A stretch of DNA of 64,000 nucleotides, taken from Camillea tinctor (taxonomy: Eukaryota; Ascomycota; Sordariomycetes; Xylariales; Xylariaceae). Shown piece by piece: positions 11,901 through 23,754 of the stretch (position 1 is the stretch's first letter; each line of letters opens with the position of its first letter). Both the position numbers and the translations under genes were made by a program. The notes under the pieces are model-generated. The model did not search any database, had not been told where the DNA came from, and worked only from the letters and a program-made list of their open reading frames with translations. Location: positions 62,001-126,000 of the forward strand of contig MU394141.1 in the NCBI GenBank assembly GCA_022578605.1, read 5' to 3'.

Positions 11901-13986
11901 ATGGCCGCAGACACGGGAGCGGCCGTCTACGATGCGGCCCTGAAGCGCCGGCAGAATATGATGGGTGCGTCGGGCCCCATGGCGCTTGTGAAGAATTTCA
12001 AAGTGTTCCAGATCGCACTGTTCGCGTGCATCGGCGGAGTTCTGTACGGGTACAACCAGGGCATGTTCTCGGGACTTTTGGACATGCCGTCGTTCAAATC
12101 ACGTAGGTACTCTCTCGCTAAGAAAGGAGTCAATACCTATCAATATTGATGACATGTGTTTCCTCTCCACAGACATGGGCGAATACGACCCGTTCGACGA
12201 TACAGCTGATCAAACCAAAAAGGGATGGCTAACCGCGATCCTCGAACTGGGAGCTTGGATTGGGACCCTCCTGTCGGGCTTCATGGCCGAGGCTATCTCG
12301 CGCAAGTACGGTATCCTCGTCGCCGTCAGCGTCTTTTCTATCGGTGTCGTCATCCAGGCGACCGCGCAGTCAGGAGGGCATAACGTGATCCTCGCGGGAC
12401 GTTTCGTGACGGGCATGGGCGTCGGATCTCTCGCGGCCATCGTGCCGATCTACAACTCGGAGGTGGCTCCGCCGGAAGTGCGTGGCGCGCTGGTGGCGCT
12501 GCAGCAGTTTGCCATCACTTTCGGCATCATGATTAGCTTCTGGATAGACTATGGAACCAACTACATCGGAGGCACGACACTGGGCACGCAGCGCGACGCC
12601 GCCTGGCTCGTGCCTATCTGCCTACAACTGTTCCCCGCGGTGGTGCTGTTTGCTGGGATGCTATTTATGCCGTTTTCACCGAGGTGGTTGGCGCACCACG
12701 GGCGCGAGGACGAAGCGCGCCGGGTGCTCGCGAGCTTGCGCGGACTGTCGGTTGATCATGAGCTCGTCGAACTTGAGTTCCTCGAGATCAAGGCGCAGTC
12801 GCAGTTCGAGAAGCGCACCGTCGCAGAGCACTTCCCGCACCTGCGCGAGCAGACGAACTGGAATACGTTCAAACTGCAATTCGTTGCTATCAAATCGTTA
12901 TTCCAGACTAAGGCTATGTTCAAGCGTGTCATTGTCGCTACTGTGACGATGTTCTTTCAGCAGGTATGCGACCTTTCTCGTTGCGACCTGCAGGCGATAA
13001 GTTGGAGAAGATAGGGGCTGAATATTGACTGGGTTACTGACTTCATGTTAGTGGACGGGTATCAATGCGGTTTTATACTACGCACCTAGCATCTTCAAAC
13101 AGCTCGGCATGAGTGGTAACACGACCCGGCTACTTGCGACAGGTGTTGTGGGCATCGTCATGTTCATATTTACGATACCGGCAGTCCTCTATATCGATCG
13201 CGTGGGTCGTAAGCCTGTCTTGGCTATCGGTGCCATCGGGATGGCCACTTGCCACATTATTATCGCGGTGATAGTAGCTAAGAATGCAAATCAATGGGCT
13301 GAGCAAGCTGCCTCGGGCTGGGCTGCTGTCGTAATGGTTTGGCTGTTCGTCATCCACTTCGGATACTCCTGGGGTCCTTGCTCCTGGATCATCATTGCCG
13401 AGATTTGGCCTCTTAGCTCACGGCCGTATGGTGTTACCCTGGGCGCCTCGAGTAATTGGATGAATAACTTCAGTAAGTATTTTTAAAGGGTCGTTCTTGG
13501 GGACTGATTGTGAATACATATATTAATCTCATTACATAGTCGTTGGACAAGTTACACCGGATCTACTGAATAAGATCGGCTATGGTACCTATATCCTGTT
13601 TGGTGTGCTCACATTCATCGGCGCCGGGTTCATCTGGTTCTTTGTAAGCCATATCGCCACGAACTCGCCAATCTTCGCTTTTCATATCATATGCGAGTTG
13701 TCTATCATGCTAATTCAGGCTATCATAGGTACCTGAAACAAAACGACTTACTCTCGAAGAAATGGTAAGGAGAAACCTGGGCTTTCGATACAAGATATTT
13801 GGCAGCACGGCTAACACAGTATTATAGGACGTGATCTTCGGCTCCGAAGGCACCGCCCAAGCTGACTTTGAGCGCATGGAGGAGATCAACCGTGAGATCG
13901 GGCTCACAGCTTTAATTCAAGGCCTAGGAGGTGGCGATAGCAACCAAGATGTTACTGAGAAGAAGCAAGTCGAGCTCAACGAGTAG
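11901..13986 (+). CDS. MFS sugar transporter
   Basis: Six exons: 11901-12102, 12173-12963, 13052-13472, 13540-13643, 13729-13764, 13828-13986; 570 residues, all junctions in phase. It is a plasma-membrane hexose/polyol-type importer of the major facilitator sugar-porter family. Visible signatures are GGVLYGYNQGMFSG in the first helix, GRFVTGMGVGS with the following PIYNSEVAPPEVRGALV loop, QQWTGINAVLYYAP in helix 7 (formed across intron 2), DRVGRKP, and VPETKRLTLEEMD after helix 12. Twelve hydrophobic segments are expected and the length is typical. Exon 5 is a 36-nt micro-exon carrying the PETK motif. The C-terminal tail (about 45 residues) is hydrophilic. The substrate cannot be told from sequence: hexose, quinate or another polyol are all possible. 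Confidence 0.9.
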
Positions 13987-14358
13987 AGTTGGGCCCTGGG
14001 AATCACGTTTGAGCTACTTATACATTCGAGTGGAGGGAGGATCGCCGTTAGGTGCGAAACGCATGAATCTACCATAAGAAAAATAACGAGCATGGTTTTG
14101 CAAATCACTGCATTAGCAGGGTTCAGTCTCCATCAAATTCATTAGGGTTGTCTATAATATTTTCCCTTGCAAACCAGCTTCCTTTTCTAGAGCAGTTATC
14201 AGAAGCCCTGATCTCAAACCTAACGCCATATACACACTTTAGCCAGATACCTAATCATCAACTCGGGACGTAACTACGCGGGGGGACGTCTATAGTACAA
14301 TATGGGAAATTATCCCCCCCAGTGAATTCATTACAAATGCAACCCCTAAGCTCACTAT
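13987..14358. other. Intergenic, sugar transporter to MSH6
   Basis: A 372-base convergent 3'-to-3' spacer. No gene or strong motif seen. Confidence 0.6.
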
Positions 14359-17300
14359 CTAGAGAGCTTCTATAGCACGCATGAGAACATCGAGACTCTT
14401 CGAAGAAATTTCTGCGCTCTTCTCTTCATCAAGTATGGCGCCGATGTCACTCAGCAGACCTAAGGGGATATAACACCCTTCCTTTGCACGTTCTAAGCTG
14501 TCTTTAAGCTTGCTGGTATGCTCCCACTCCTTGGCTGCCACTTCAGCTCTCTCGATAACCCGGTTAGAAATACCGCACATAGCTGCGCAGTGCATACCAA
14601 AGCTACCTTCAGCTACACCGTCCTCAAGCTTGTATAGGAATGTGATGCGTCGCTGCTTGTCGTCAACCTGGATCTGCATTCGCTTCGCTCGGATCTCGGG
14701 GTGGTTCTCGAACTCGGCCGCGAGAGAATGATAGTGTGTCGCAAAGAAGCCAACACACCCAATGTGGGTAGCTACATGGTGAAGGACGGCCTGGGCGACA
14801 GCCACTCCATCGTAGCTCGAAGTTCCACGACCAAGCTCATCAAGAATGACCAAGGAACGAGGAGTGGCCTCGGATAAAATCTTCTTGGTCTCAGAAAGCT
14901 CGACGAAGAAGGTGGATTGCGCCGCGAATATATTGTCATTGGCCCCTAGACGGGACATGATGCGATCGCATGGAGTAAGGCGTGCCGACGTAGCAGGTAC
15001 GTAGCAGCCAATCTGTGCCATAATCACAGCTATGCAAGACTGTAGAGGGTTAGCGCAAGACGTTTACAAAAGAAGTGGTCGAGCTAGACTTACCATCCGT
15101 AGAATCGTAGACTTTCCTGCAGCGTTGGCACCTGTCAGAAGACTGATCTTTGCCGAGCCGCCACCGAGTACGATGTCGTTAGGGATGAAATCATCAACTG
15201 TATTAAGCATACATGGATGTCGGAGTTCTTCGAACTCAACCACGCTGCGGTCCTCGTCAACGAAGACGGGGCGGCAGCTGGGTTGACCCAATGACGAGGA
15301 AGCCTTAGCAAGACTGACGAGGCAGTCAAGCTGAGCTATGATACGTATGGCCTGCAGCCAAGTATCATAATCGACGTCGAAGCGCTTGAAAAGGCGAAGG
15401 GCGACATCACGGACAAGCTGTGAGTGCGTCTCTTCCGCTTCCTGCAGTTGTCTTACGAGGCTCGTGAGGTCTTTGAAGTAGTAGCGCTTCACAGCACTGG
15501 TGGCCGACATTTGCTGCCAGTCTTTCGGAACCTTGACGGACTTGGGGACCTCGATTTGGTAAACTTCCTTTCCGACATCCGTAAATTTGAGGGACTTGTT
15601 CTTCAGCTCGGCCTTCTTCTGGTTGAGCAGTGCCTGGAGATCATCCTTGATCTCAACGATCCGATCATGACTCTGATCAAAATCTTCTTCAATACCGCGC
15701 TCAGGGATGAGCGTCTTTTCCTCCCGCGCCTTCTTGCGATCAAATGCAGACTTCCAGTACGATAGGGGCTCCTTGAGGTCCGGCATGGACGAAATGAGAC
15801 GATCAACCAAACCATTGCCACCGCCGAAGGCATCGAGGAGGCTCATGGTGTATTCGATCTGCTCAAATCCTTCTAGGACCTTGACAAAGTCTTCCGGTCG
15901 ACACGCGCCGGCGTGAACTCTGGAAATGAGGCGCTCAAGATCCGGCATTTTGGTCATCTGGGAAGAAAACTGCTCTCTCAGGCCCATGTCGGCATTGAGC
16001 ATATCGACCGCGTCTAAACGTTCGTTGATCTTCTGGATATTACAAAGCGGATGGCATACCCATTGACGGAAGAGTCGCTTACCGAATGGCGTAACGCATC
16101 GGTTGAGCAGGGTAGACAATGTTCCCTCAGTTCCACCATCTACCGAGTTGGCAAAAATCTCGAGGTTGATGAGGGTCTGGCCATCCAAGATCAAAGTGCC
16201 ATTCTTATGAATCGGATTATATAACGTGAAGTTGCCCTGAGACAACAGATTACGCTCGATCTTCAGCACACGCAAGTACTGGACCAGGGCACCCAGCGCT
16301 GACATAGCCAAGTCTTTATCCCTCACACTCTCTAAGACTTCAGGCCAGGCCTCTTCCTTGTCTTGATCCTCGGAAGCGAAGTAACCATTGCAACTGAGTT
16401 CCCGGCGCGTCAAATCGGCCTCCCAGAATTCAGAACCAGGCTTGAAATAATTCCAGAGAGTCGTCGGTGAGGTGTTGTTCTTGAGGATGCGAAGAGCCTT
16501 GGTGGAGATTCGTGACTTTTCTAACAGTAGCTCGCGGGGGCTTGTTTGAGCAACAAAAGTCTCAAACTTGGTTAAATCGACATCATCTTCGAACTCGGAG
16601 ACGAAGAATTGGCCAGTGGCGGTATCCACAAAGGCTATACCAAAAGCTGGGTGATCATCCACGACCGACTCCTTGATGGCTACGCAATATGTTGCGGTGT
16701 CATCCTGCAACATGCTGCCATCTACCAGAGTACCGGCCGTCAAAATACACGCCAGCTCGCGGCGGATAATCTTGTCCTGTTTCTTGGCTTTGGCATCGTC
16801 ACGTTCACGCATCTCCTTGCCTAGGGCGGTTTCCATCTGGTCAACACGGGCGACCTTGTAGCCCTTGGCGATAAATTGGTTCTGCCACATGCCTAGCGAA
16901 CTCTCGGGAACTCCGACCATGCGCATGTTGACACGGTCGGTAAGCTTCAGATCGAATAGCTGGTGGCCAATGGTAGCATCGTTCTCGTAGAGTTCGTAGA
17001 ACTTGCCCTTCTTGAAGAAGACGACAGTGTTCCAGAGTTTCTGTTTAATCTCCCAGTACTGCTTTTCAAAGGCCGAGAACTTTTCCCAGGCCATAGGCGG
17101 CACGTAGACAGTAGCCGGATCGTAGTCAGGATGTCCAGGGGGGTTCCGATTGATATCAGTAATCTTGGCCAGCCAGGGATATCGTTCCTCGGGCTCGCGC
17201 GTGTGTGCCTTGACCTTGGCTGAGGCAGATTTGGACGATGCCTTGGCTGGGGTCCGTAGCTTCACGGGCTCGACATTATCGGGGTCGTAACGCCACTTCT

Positions 17301-18154
17301 GAGCAGTAGATGTTTCGGGGATGTCCTCCAACATGATGTCGTCGTCGAGTAGATCTTCTTCCGGCTCTTCTTTACGGGCCGGTGGGGAGGCTTGCGATCG
17401 CTTCCGTGCGGGCTGGGGTTTGGAAGAACGCTTCCGCTTCTTGGATGGAGCGTCGGAGTCGTCAGACACAACAAAGTCCGCCATGTCCTCTGAGGGTAAC
17501 GTTAGCATTCATTGGACAAGCAGCAGGGAAAACCAAGGTAGACATACCATCGTCATCCTCGACAACGGCATCATTGGCCTCCTCCTCATACGCGTCCTCG
17601 TCGTCCTCTTCAATAACCTTGGAACGCGTGCGGTTGCGACGTCGGGCCTGAGATGCCTTCATAGCAACAAAGACATCTTCATCGTCGTCATCGGAGGACT
17701 CGGCATAGTTAACGGTCTTCTTGACCTTACGGGTGGGACTACTATCCATGGTAGCTTTGGCGAGAGCGGTCTAGTGGAGATGGCACAACGACATTAGCTA
17801 GTGATAACGAATCAGAGGAAGGTAGGCAGTCTGGGTAAAGTAAAATGTATAGCCTACCTTGAGCGTGGCAGCAGAGTCGAGGTTCTCCTGCGAACTTGAA
17901 GGCTCTAGGGCATCGCTACTGGGAATAGGTGTGACAGTGGGGGGTTTCTTGTTGAGCTGGAGCGAGTTGGACTTGGTAGTCTCCTTCAGGCAGGGAGAGG
18001 AGGCAGATTGCTTGGACGACTTGGAAGCATTTTGGGATTGGGAAGCTTTGGAGAAGAAGCCCAGAATGCTCTGCTGCTTTCCGGTGGCCGAGGCAGCTGA
18101 AGGGGTTTTCTTTGTCGAAGAGGGCGTCTTCGCGGGCGTGCGAGTATCACCCAT
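14359..18154 (-). CDS. MSH6: DNA mismatch repair protein MSH6
   Basis: Four exons on the minus strand: 18154-17858, 17770-17548, 17489-15094, 15039-14359; 1198 residues. MSH6 pairs with MSH2 as MutS-alpha and recognises base mismatches and small loops in nuclear DNA. The start at 18154 gives an N-terminal PCNA-interacting box, Q27-x-x-I-x-x-F33-F34, as in other MSH6 proteins. A long Ser/Lys/Asp-rich linker follows. The MutS domain I mismatch-recognition Phe-x-Glu is at about F337/E339 (GKFYELYE). MutS connector, lever and clamp regions fill the middle. Walker A is at 960-968 (GANAAGKST), Walker B around D1039-E1040 (ILDELGRG), with the conserved STFFVELSE and THYHSL motifs. The last splice acceptor was chosen at 15040 because it restores SCIAVIMAQIGCYVP. 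The GAN rather than GPN in Walker A is a mild variant. Product is secure. Confidence 0.95.
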
Positions 18155-18912
18155 GGTAAGAAGAAAAATAATAATGATAATAAAATAATAGCACTTTATT
18201 GACAAAGTAAAACCAGAAGAGAAGAAAACAAATATATTTTCCCGAATTACGCCAACCCAACCGACGATAACGATGCAGAGGGAAGCAAATAATGAGGAGA
18301 AGTTCGGGATAGAATCAATTACACAATTGATAGTTTTTCTTCTTTTCTTTTCTTTTCTTGTCTTCTTTCTATAACACGAAATATAATAAACAAGAGATAT
18401 ATGTAGAGTCGAGTATGGTTAGATAGGTTAAGTCATAAATATAAAGTAAAGGTATGGGAAGAGAAGCAGACCGACAGAACCACGGACAGGGAAGACGCGA
18501 TACATAAATTCAATATTAACTTTGAGCTTGGACACTTTGACACCCCGCGACTTCCAATTCCCATGTCCCGCGTCGCGCGTTCTCTCCTATCACCGTTTTT
18601 CAATTTAATTGATAAGATGCTAGGATACTACTAAACTGCCTGGGTACTCCGGTACATACCTAGGTACCTAAGGTATGTACTTACTACTCTAGGTTAGGCT
18701 GGCGCCATGACCCCTCCAACCATACAGCACGGTAAGGTGTAAGGTACATACGCGCATCTCACCGCTAGGTAATACCTGCATCAAGGGTCTCTATTAGGTA
18801 GTTAACCTACATAGTAGGTATGTACACTAAACCTAGCACTAACACACTATAGACATGAAGCCCCTATTCAGTATTCTATACTTACTTACTTACTTACTTA
18901 CATAGCTTCACG
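18155..18912. other. Intergenic upstream of MSH6
   Basis: Holds the probable MSH6 promoter and the 3' end of the permease gene. It contains a CTTTT repeat near 18338-18358, AT-rich DNA, and several CCTAGGTA/TAGGTATG words at 18650-18830. No gene seen. Confidence 0.6.
18881..18900. repeat. (CTTA)5 microsatellite
   Basis: Five perfect CTTA units just downstream of the permease stop codon. Confidence 0.85.
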
Positions 18913-20717
18913 TTACATCACCTTCTCATCAGGACCCCTATGCGCAGCCCGTGCATTCTCCAAGTCGTCGCTTTCTCCCGCCTGTGCCTCAATGACTTCC
19001 ATGTCCCCAAGGTCCCATACCGTGTCCCGCAACAGGGTCTCTCTCGCCGGCGCAATCATGTTCAAGCCTGTGTATAGCACGACCGAGGTCACAAACCCGA
19101 ACAGGAAGTTGATCGTATACAAGTTCGTGACACCCTCATTAATATGCACCACTCCCGCGCCACTGATACTGAGCGCGAGGCCGGGGAGCAGCGGCGCAAC
19201 CGGCACCAGAAACGCGATGGCCGCGCGCCAGTTGCATCCCGCCGTGTAGCGGTACCGTCCGTCCGGATCGTACAAGCCGGGGATATCCACATGCCCCCTT
19301 TTGACAAGCCAGTAGTCTGCAGCCATAATCCCAGCCATAGGGCCGAGGAAGACGGCGTAGCCTCCGAGGAACGCGAGCAGCGTCTGCGCCGAACTTAGGA
19401 TCTTCCACGGCACCAGGATCCATCCGCCGATCACCGCGGCGACCATGCACCCGCGCCGGATATTGATCCAGCGGGGGAACAGCACGGTCAGGTCGTTGGC
19501 CGCCGAAATGCTGTTGGCCGTGATGTTAGTGCCCACCTGGGCTACGTACCATGCCAGTGCTGCAAAGAACGCCGCGCAACGACCCCCCGACCCGTAGTCC
19601 AGCCAGAGGGCCACGATGTCCAGCGGGTTCCAGAGGTACTCGCCGCTGTAGATCTTGGACGCCGATGTAGTCACGATCCCGATGACGCCGCACGCCGTGA
19701 AGATGAGCGGCATCGCCGGGAGTTGCGCCCATTGCCCCCTGGCCGTCCTGGCATACCGCGTGAAGTCGGGGATGTTCACCGCCAACGTGCTCCAGGTCCC
19801 CGTGACACTCGACATGCAAGATAACCACAGCCAGACATACTGCGGACCACTGACTGTCGCGCGGAGAGCGAATATGTCGCCCCCGCCGCCAGCCTGCCGA
19901 ATAGACCAGCCCATGATAGCAATAGCTGCGACAGGTGCTGCTGTCAGTTTGGCCCAGAAGAGGGGCCGCAGTTTGGTCGGGTGGATTAGGAGCAACGGCA
20001 ATTGGATGATCCAAAACAGGAAAAACGATATCATGCCTTGCGTCGTGATGCCGGCAGACGCCGGTAGTTGGTTCGGGATGGTGTTGTAGGACGGGGCCCA
20101 TGCTCGGAGCATAATGGTGATGCACTGGGAGCCGTTCACGCTCTACCGCACATGAGCTACCAGTCAGCCTTGTGCCCTTGTGGTATTCTGATCAGACCTG
20201 CCCTTTCTTACCTGGATGCCGAGCCAGAACATAGCGAGGATGGCCCGGCTGACGATGCAGAAGTAGCGTAGATAGTATCCGAAGCTACTCGTAACAATCA
20301 TAGAGAAGGGTACGTGGAGCTTCGCACCGATGGCCCCGTTGAGCACTAGTGGCACCGCCACGCAAAAGTTGCCGACGATCATGATCGGGATCGCTTCTCT
20401 CCAGCTAAGGCCCACGGCTAATACCGCAGAGGCCGTCTGCCATGTAGTTAGGTTGATGGTGTCGGTCGCCCAGTAGGCTAAGATGCTCCAGACGCTCCAC
20501 GTTTGGTCCTCAATGGGGGTTGGGTCTGTCTCGCACTTTTTCGTCAGTTCTCACTTGCTTAGAAGATGGTGAGAAGCACGGCACAAGTACGGCGCATACC
20601 CATATCGCGATTCGTCCAGACATGTGCCGGAGCAAGCGCCCCGGCCTGCCTCGGCAGCTCCCACGCGTGAAGCGAGACGAGCTTCCGTCTGACATCCGTA
20701 GATGACGGTATCTTCAT
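18913..20717 (-). CDS. NCS1 family permease (Fur-type: uracil/uridine/allantoin-like)
   Basis: Three exons on the minus strand: 20717-20600, 20525-20212, 20142-18913; 553 residues, phases consistent. It belongs to the nucleobase-cation-symport-1 family, plasma-membrane importers of nucleobases, allantoin or related compounds with about twelve helices. Evidence: N-terminal VWTNRDM|DPTPIEDQTW, the helix-1/2 stretch YWATDTINLTTWQTASA, GLSWREA, the SSFGYYLRYFCIVSRAILAMFWLG segment (split into short motifs here), NGSQCITIMLRA across intron 2, PDFTRYAR, WNPLDI, ANSISAANDLT, and ADYWLVKRG. These match the Fur-like branch rather than Fcy. The acidic, His/Arg-ended tail may serve endocytic control. 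The substrate is not decided: uracil, uridine, allantoin and thiamine/nicotinamide-riboside relatives share these motifs. Confidence 0.88.
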
Positions 20718-21772
20718 TTTCAGAATAATCCTAAGTCCCAGCCTATGCGGAGTTGATGGGTGTGATTAGGAGAGTGAACGATAGCGCGCAAAATGTAGTC
20801 CACGATTACCAGAGACAGCACAAAAGCCCCATCTTATAGGATGACTGGCTTGCCATCAGCAGCAAGCTCCCTCTTATATAGCATATCTATCTAATCTTAG
20901 ACATAGTTATCTCGTGACTGCAAGACCGCTAACGATCTCGCTAATGTAACTATACAGCTGCAGGCAGTAGCACATAATCTCAAATCTGTTTAATGTCTAC
21001 CGGGTTAGCCTAGTAACTCTAATGATAACGAGAGATATCGATGAGCTGAGCTGCAGGGGGCCGCGATACAAAGTGGCGACGGGAACCCCAATCAGAGACA
21101 TTGCCAATTCTTCACCTCCCTAACCTGCAGGAAACGAAGAAACCAGGGTTGTGGCGCCGCCGGTCCGCCCCGAGTCCAATGGGAAGAGTCGTTCTTATCA
21201 AGTCTCAGAGTCTGAGAGTCAATCGTCGTCATCCTGGGGTCTATCGATCCAATGTTGTGCTTTTTCATATGAATCTTTATGCCTATGATGTATGAATATT
21301 GCCTACAAATAGCACAACGTAGCAAGCAAAGTAGTTGCTATAATGAGTTTTGGGTTTTACAATATCTGGCAGGCAATAAACATCTCGATACACACAGCTT
21401 TGTAACTTAATGTTTTACTAAAAGGGGAGAGGGGTATAAACCTCAATCAATAATGTCAGTTGCGCGTAAGATGTGAAAACCACATTTTTCTTCTTACATA
21501 CATACAAGTGCGCTGATCTTCATCCTATTTCAGCTTAGAGGATAGGGCGTTATCTTCCTCCTAGGTATTCTGACGGTATATAAGTCAACGCTTATAGTCT
21601 TGTTCCAAATACTTACCCAACCTTATGTGCTTTTATAGTCCAACATCACATTTTAGTTATTTTTATTATAAAATACCTTTAAGTCTTAAGCAACGAGCCG
21701 TACGACTGCACATACAAGTCACAATTGATATTGATAATAGTGTAGGCAATTCATAACTAGGTATCAAACCAT

Positions 21773-21818
<46 letters not shown>

Positions 21819-21826
21819 CTGGGGTG

Positions 21827-21858
<32 letters not shown>

Positions 21859-21860
21859 GG
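21773..21860. repeat. Long poly-G tract
   Basis: 46 consecutive G (21773-21818), a short interruption (CTGGGGTGC), then about 30 more G to 21857. The tract abuts the N run, so its true length is uncertain and it probably stopped the assembly. Confidence 0.9.
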
Positions 21861-21861
21861 C

Positions 21862-21871
21862 NNNNNNNNNN
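21862..21871. other. Assembly gap (10 N)
   Basis: Ten unresolved bases immediately after the poly-G tract. The real gap size is unknown. Confidence 0.98.
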
Positions 21872-21956
21872 CCAACTCGCCTTCGGACTCCACAAAAAAT
21901 ACCAATTTTATTTTTTTAATTTTGTCGCCATTTCATAACATTTTAACAAACAATGG

Positions 21957-21976
21957 CCCCCCCCCCCCCCCCCCCC
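21957..21976. repeat. Poly-C tract
   Basis: Twenty consecutive C, about 100 bases after the poly-G tract and therefore complementary to it. Confidence 0.9.
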
Positions 21977-22210
21977 AGAACACAATAAGAGTGTCGCAAT
22001 ATCGACGAAATGGCACTATGAGGATCAGAGGTGAGTAGAGTCATATTTACTATCGCACACATTTTAGTCATCGTCATATGCCTCCCGTTCATATTGTTAT
22101 GTCGCGTGTGGGGCTAGTTACATTTAGTAAGGATGTTATATTCACATACTATTGGACGCGGACGATGTGACCAGCTAGTCAGTTCATAGAGAAACTGCTA
22201 CTATTGTAGC

Positions 22211-23754
22211 TTATTTCTGGCGGGCCAAGGCCTCCAGACCGTCCTGCTTCTCACAGAAGATGTTTATAGCCTGGATGATCTTCCCCTCCGCCTTGCCGCC
22301 GAGACTCAGCGTGAACGCAAGCCGCCACTTACTCTCCTCCTCCAGGATACTTTCGTAGCTGCCAAACTTTTCCTCCGCCCCATCACTGAACACCGACCCT
22401 GTGTCCCCTTCCCAGGGGTTCGCTGGCGTCTCGGCGAGCTTTGTTAGCAGGGGCGGAGATACGGTGATATGGTGGGCACCAGCGAGCTTCATGACCTCCT
22501 GGATCGAGGTCAAGCTCGCGGGCAGCACCTGTGTCTTGCTCTTGATTTGCTCGTAGTATCGTTGCGCAGAGCCGCAGAAGTTAAAGGCCTTGTTCTCATC
22601 GACGTAACTGTATTCGAGAGTAAGTGTATGTGCAGACTGCTACTGGGTCCGCCCCGCGTATCGGAGTATAGAGTTAATACCTGGAATCAAAGTGTACGCG
22701 AAGCTCGTTGATATACGGCGCAATGTAGGTGCAACCCACATGAGCTGCTAATACTGCCTGGACCAAAAATGAGTAGCAACTCCAGAGATTAACACGAAGC
22801 CATTGAATGTAAACTTTTAGCGAAATTATATCTCCCGAATAATGCGTATATGCTACTTAGCTTAAAGGTAGAGTAGTCTCATAGGCAATATCATTACTCT
22901 AAGTTCAAGTATGATCAAATAAAATCACGAAATAGGGGAAAACACTATTGCCCTCTGGATCACACAAAATTGGGCCTGGCTGGAAGAAATTTATGCTCAC
23001 CTGTTCCATGCAGAACATTGTCGTGGCGAGTGTAGAAACTCCCTGTTTCTCCAGCTCACGGCATGCCTGTAAGCCTTCCCAGGTCGATGGTATCTTGATA
23101 CAGACCCTTTTAGTATCATAGCTAGGGTCTAGATCTTTATATATGGCCACGATTCCTATATCGCAGAGAAATAATAAGCTAGAGCCCACAAAGACGGTAA
23201 GATGATGGGAAATCTCGTACGCTGCGCATTCTCTATGGTCTTTTGCTTGTTGTATGAGTATTTCGGATTAGTCTGGATATGCGAATACCCCGTCAGGTAG
23301 GGGACGATGCGAAGCGCCAATTTGACCATCATGGTCTCAACTGCCAACTCAGCAGGGTCCACGCCTGAATATTGTGACGCTTTCAATGCAGCATAGTCGA
23401 TAGATTCCTTGATCACCTTCGCATGAATAGGACTTCCGTCTGCATCGACTCGCACTAATTCATGATATGCGATAGCCTTTCATTGAAAGTCAACATGACA
23501 ACTCCTGCGTTACTGATCATGTTGGCAGGATATGAAAGGCTCACTTGGTTCGATGTGCAGTCCACGAATGGACCTAGCTTCTGGGGGACTATATATGTGA
23601 CATCAGCCTCGCTCTATATCATTTCAACTGGGAACTGGTGTTGTGATATATCGAGTGAACACGCACCATCAACCGTGAAAGTATCGCAGTCTACTGCACT
23701 CTTTGAACGTAACACATCTAACAACGTTTGCGTTTCGGTCGCTCCCATAGTCAT
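22211..23754 (-). CDS. Transaldolase
   Basis: Six exons on the minus strand: 23754-23667, 23588-23545, 23476-23221, 23155-23001, 22757-22681, 22607-22211; 338 residues, all phases consistent. The transaldolase family moves a dihydroxyacetone unit between sugar phosphates through a lysine Schiff base, in the cytosolic pentose phosphate pathway. Seen motifs: VDCDTF near the start, GPFVDCTSNQ (residues ~34-44), the catalytic-lysine segment RVCIKIPSTWEGLQA, STLATTMFCMEQAV, GCTYIAPYINELR, and a C-terminal SLTSIQEVMKLAGAHHITVSPPLL. Length fits the family (about 320-340). The alternative ATG at 23748 would shorten it by two residues. It is intron-rich and sits alone beside homopolymer tracts. Whether this is the main enzyme or a second paralogue cannot be told without the rest of the genome. 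Confidence 0.9.

Larger units (their letters stand above)
20718..22210. other. Intergenic with homopolymer tracts and assembly gap
   Basis: Upstream of the permease and downstream of the transaldolase. Only short ORFs with no domain. It contains the poly-G block, a run of ten N and a poly-C block listed separately. Confidence 0.6.

Noticed and set aside
15010..15030. MSH6 splice acceptor at 15030 (CATAG)
   Set aside because: It would read straight into a stop; the acceptor at 15040 restores conserved SCIAVIMAQ.
21666..21905. Pro-rich ORF over the poly-G tract
   Set aside because: Homopolymer translation containing unknown residues from the N gap.
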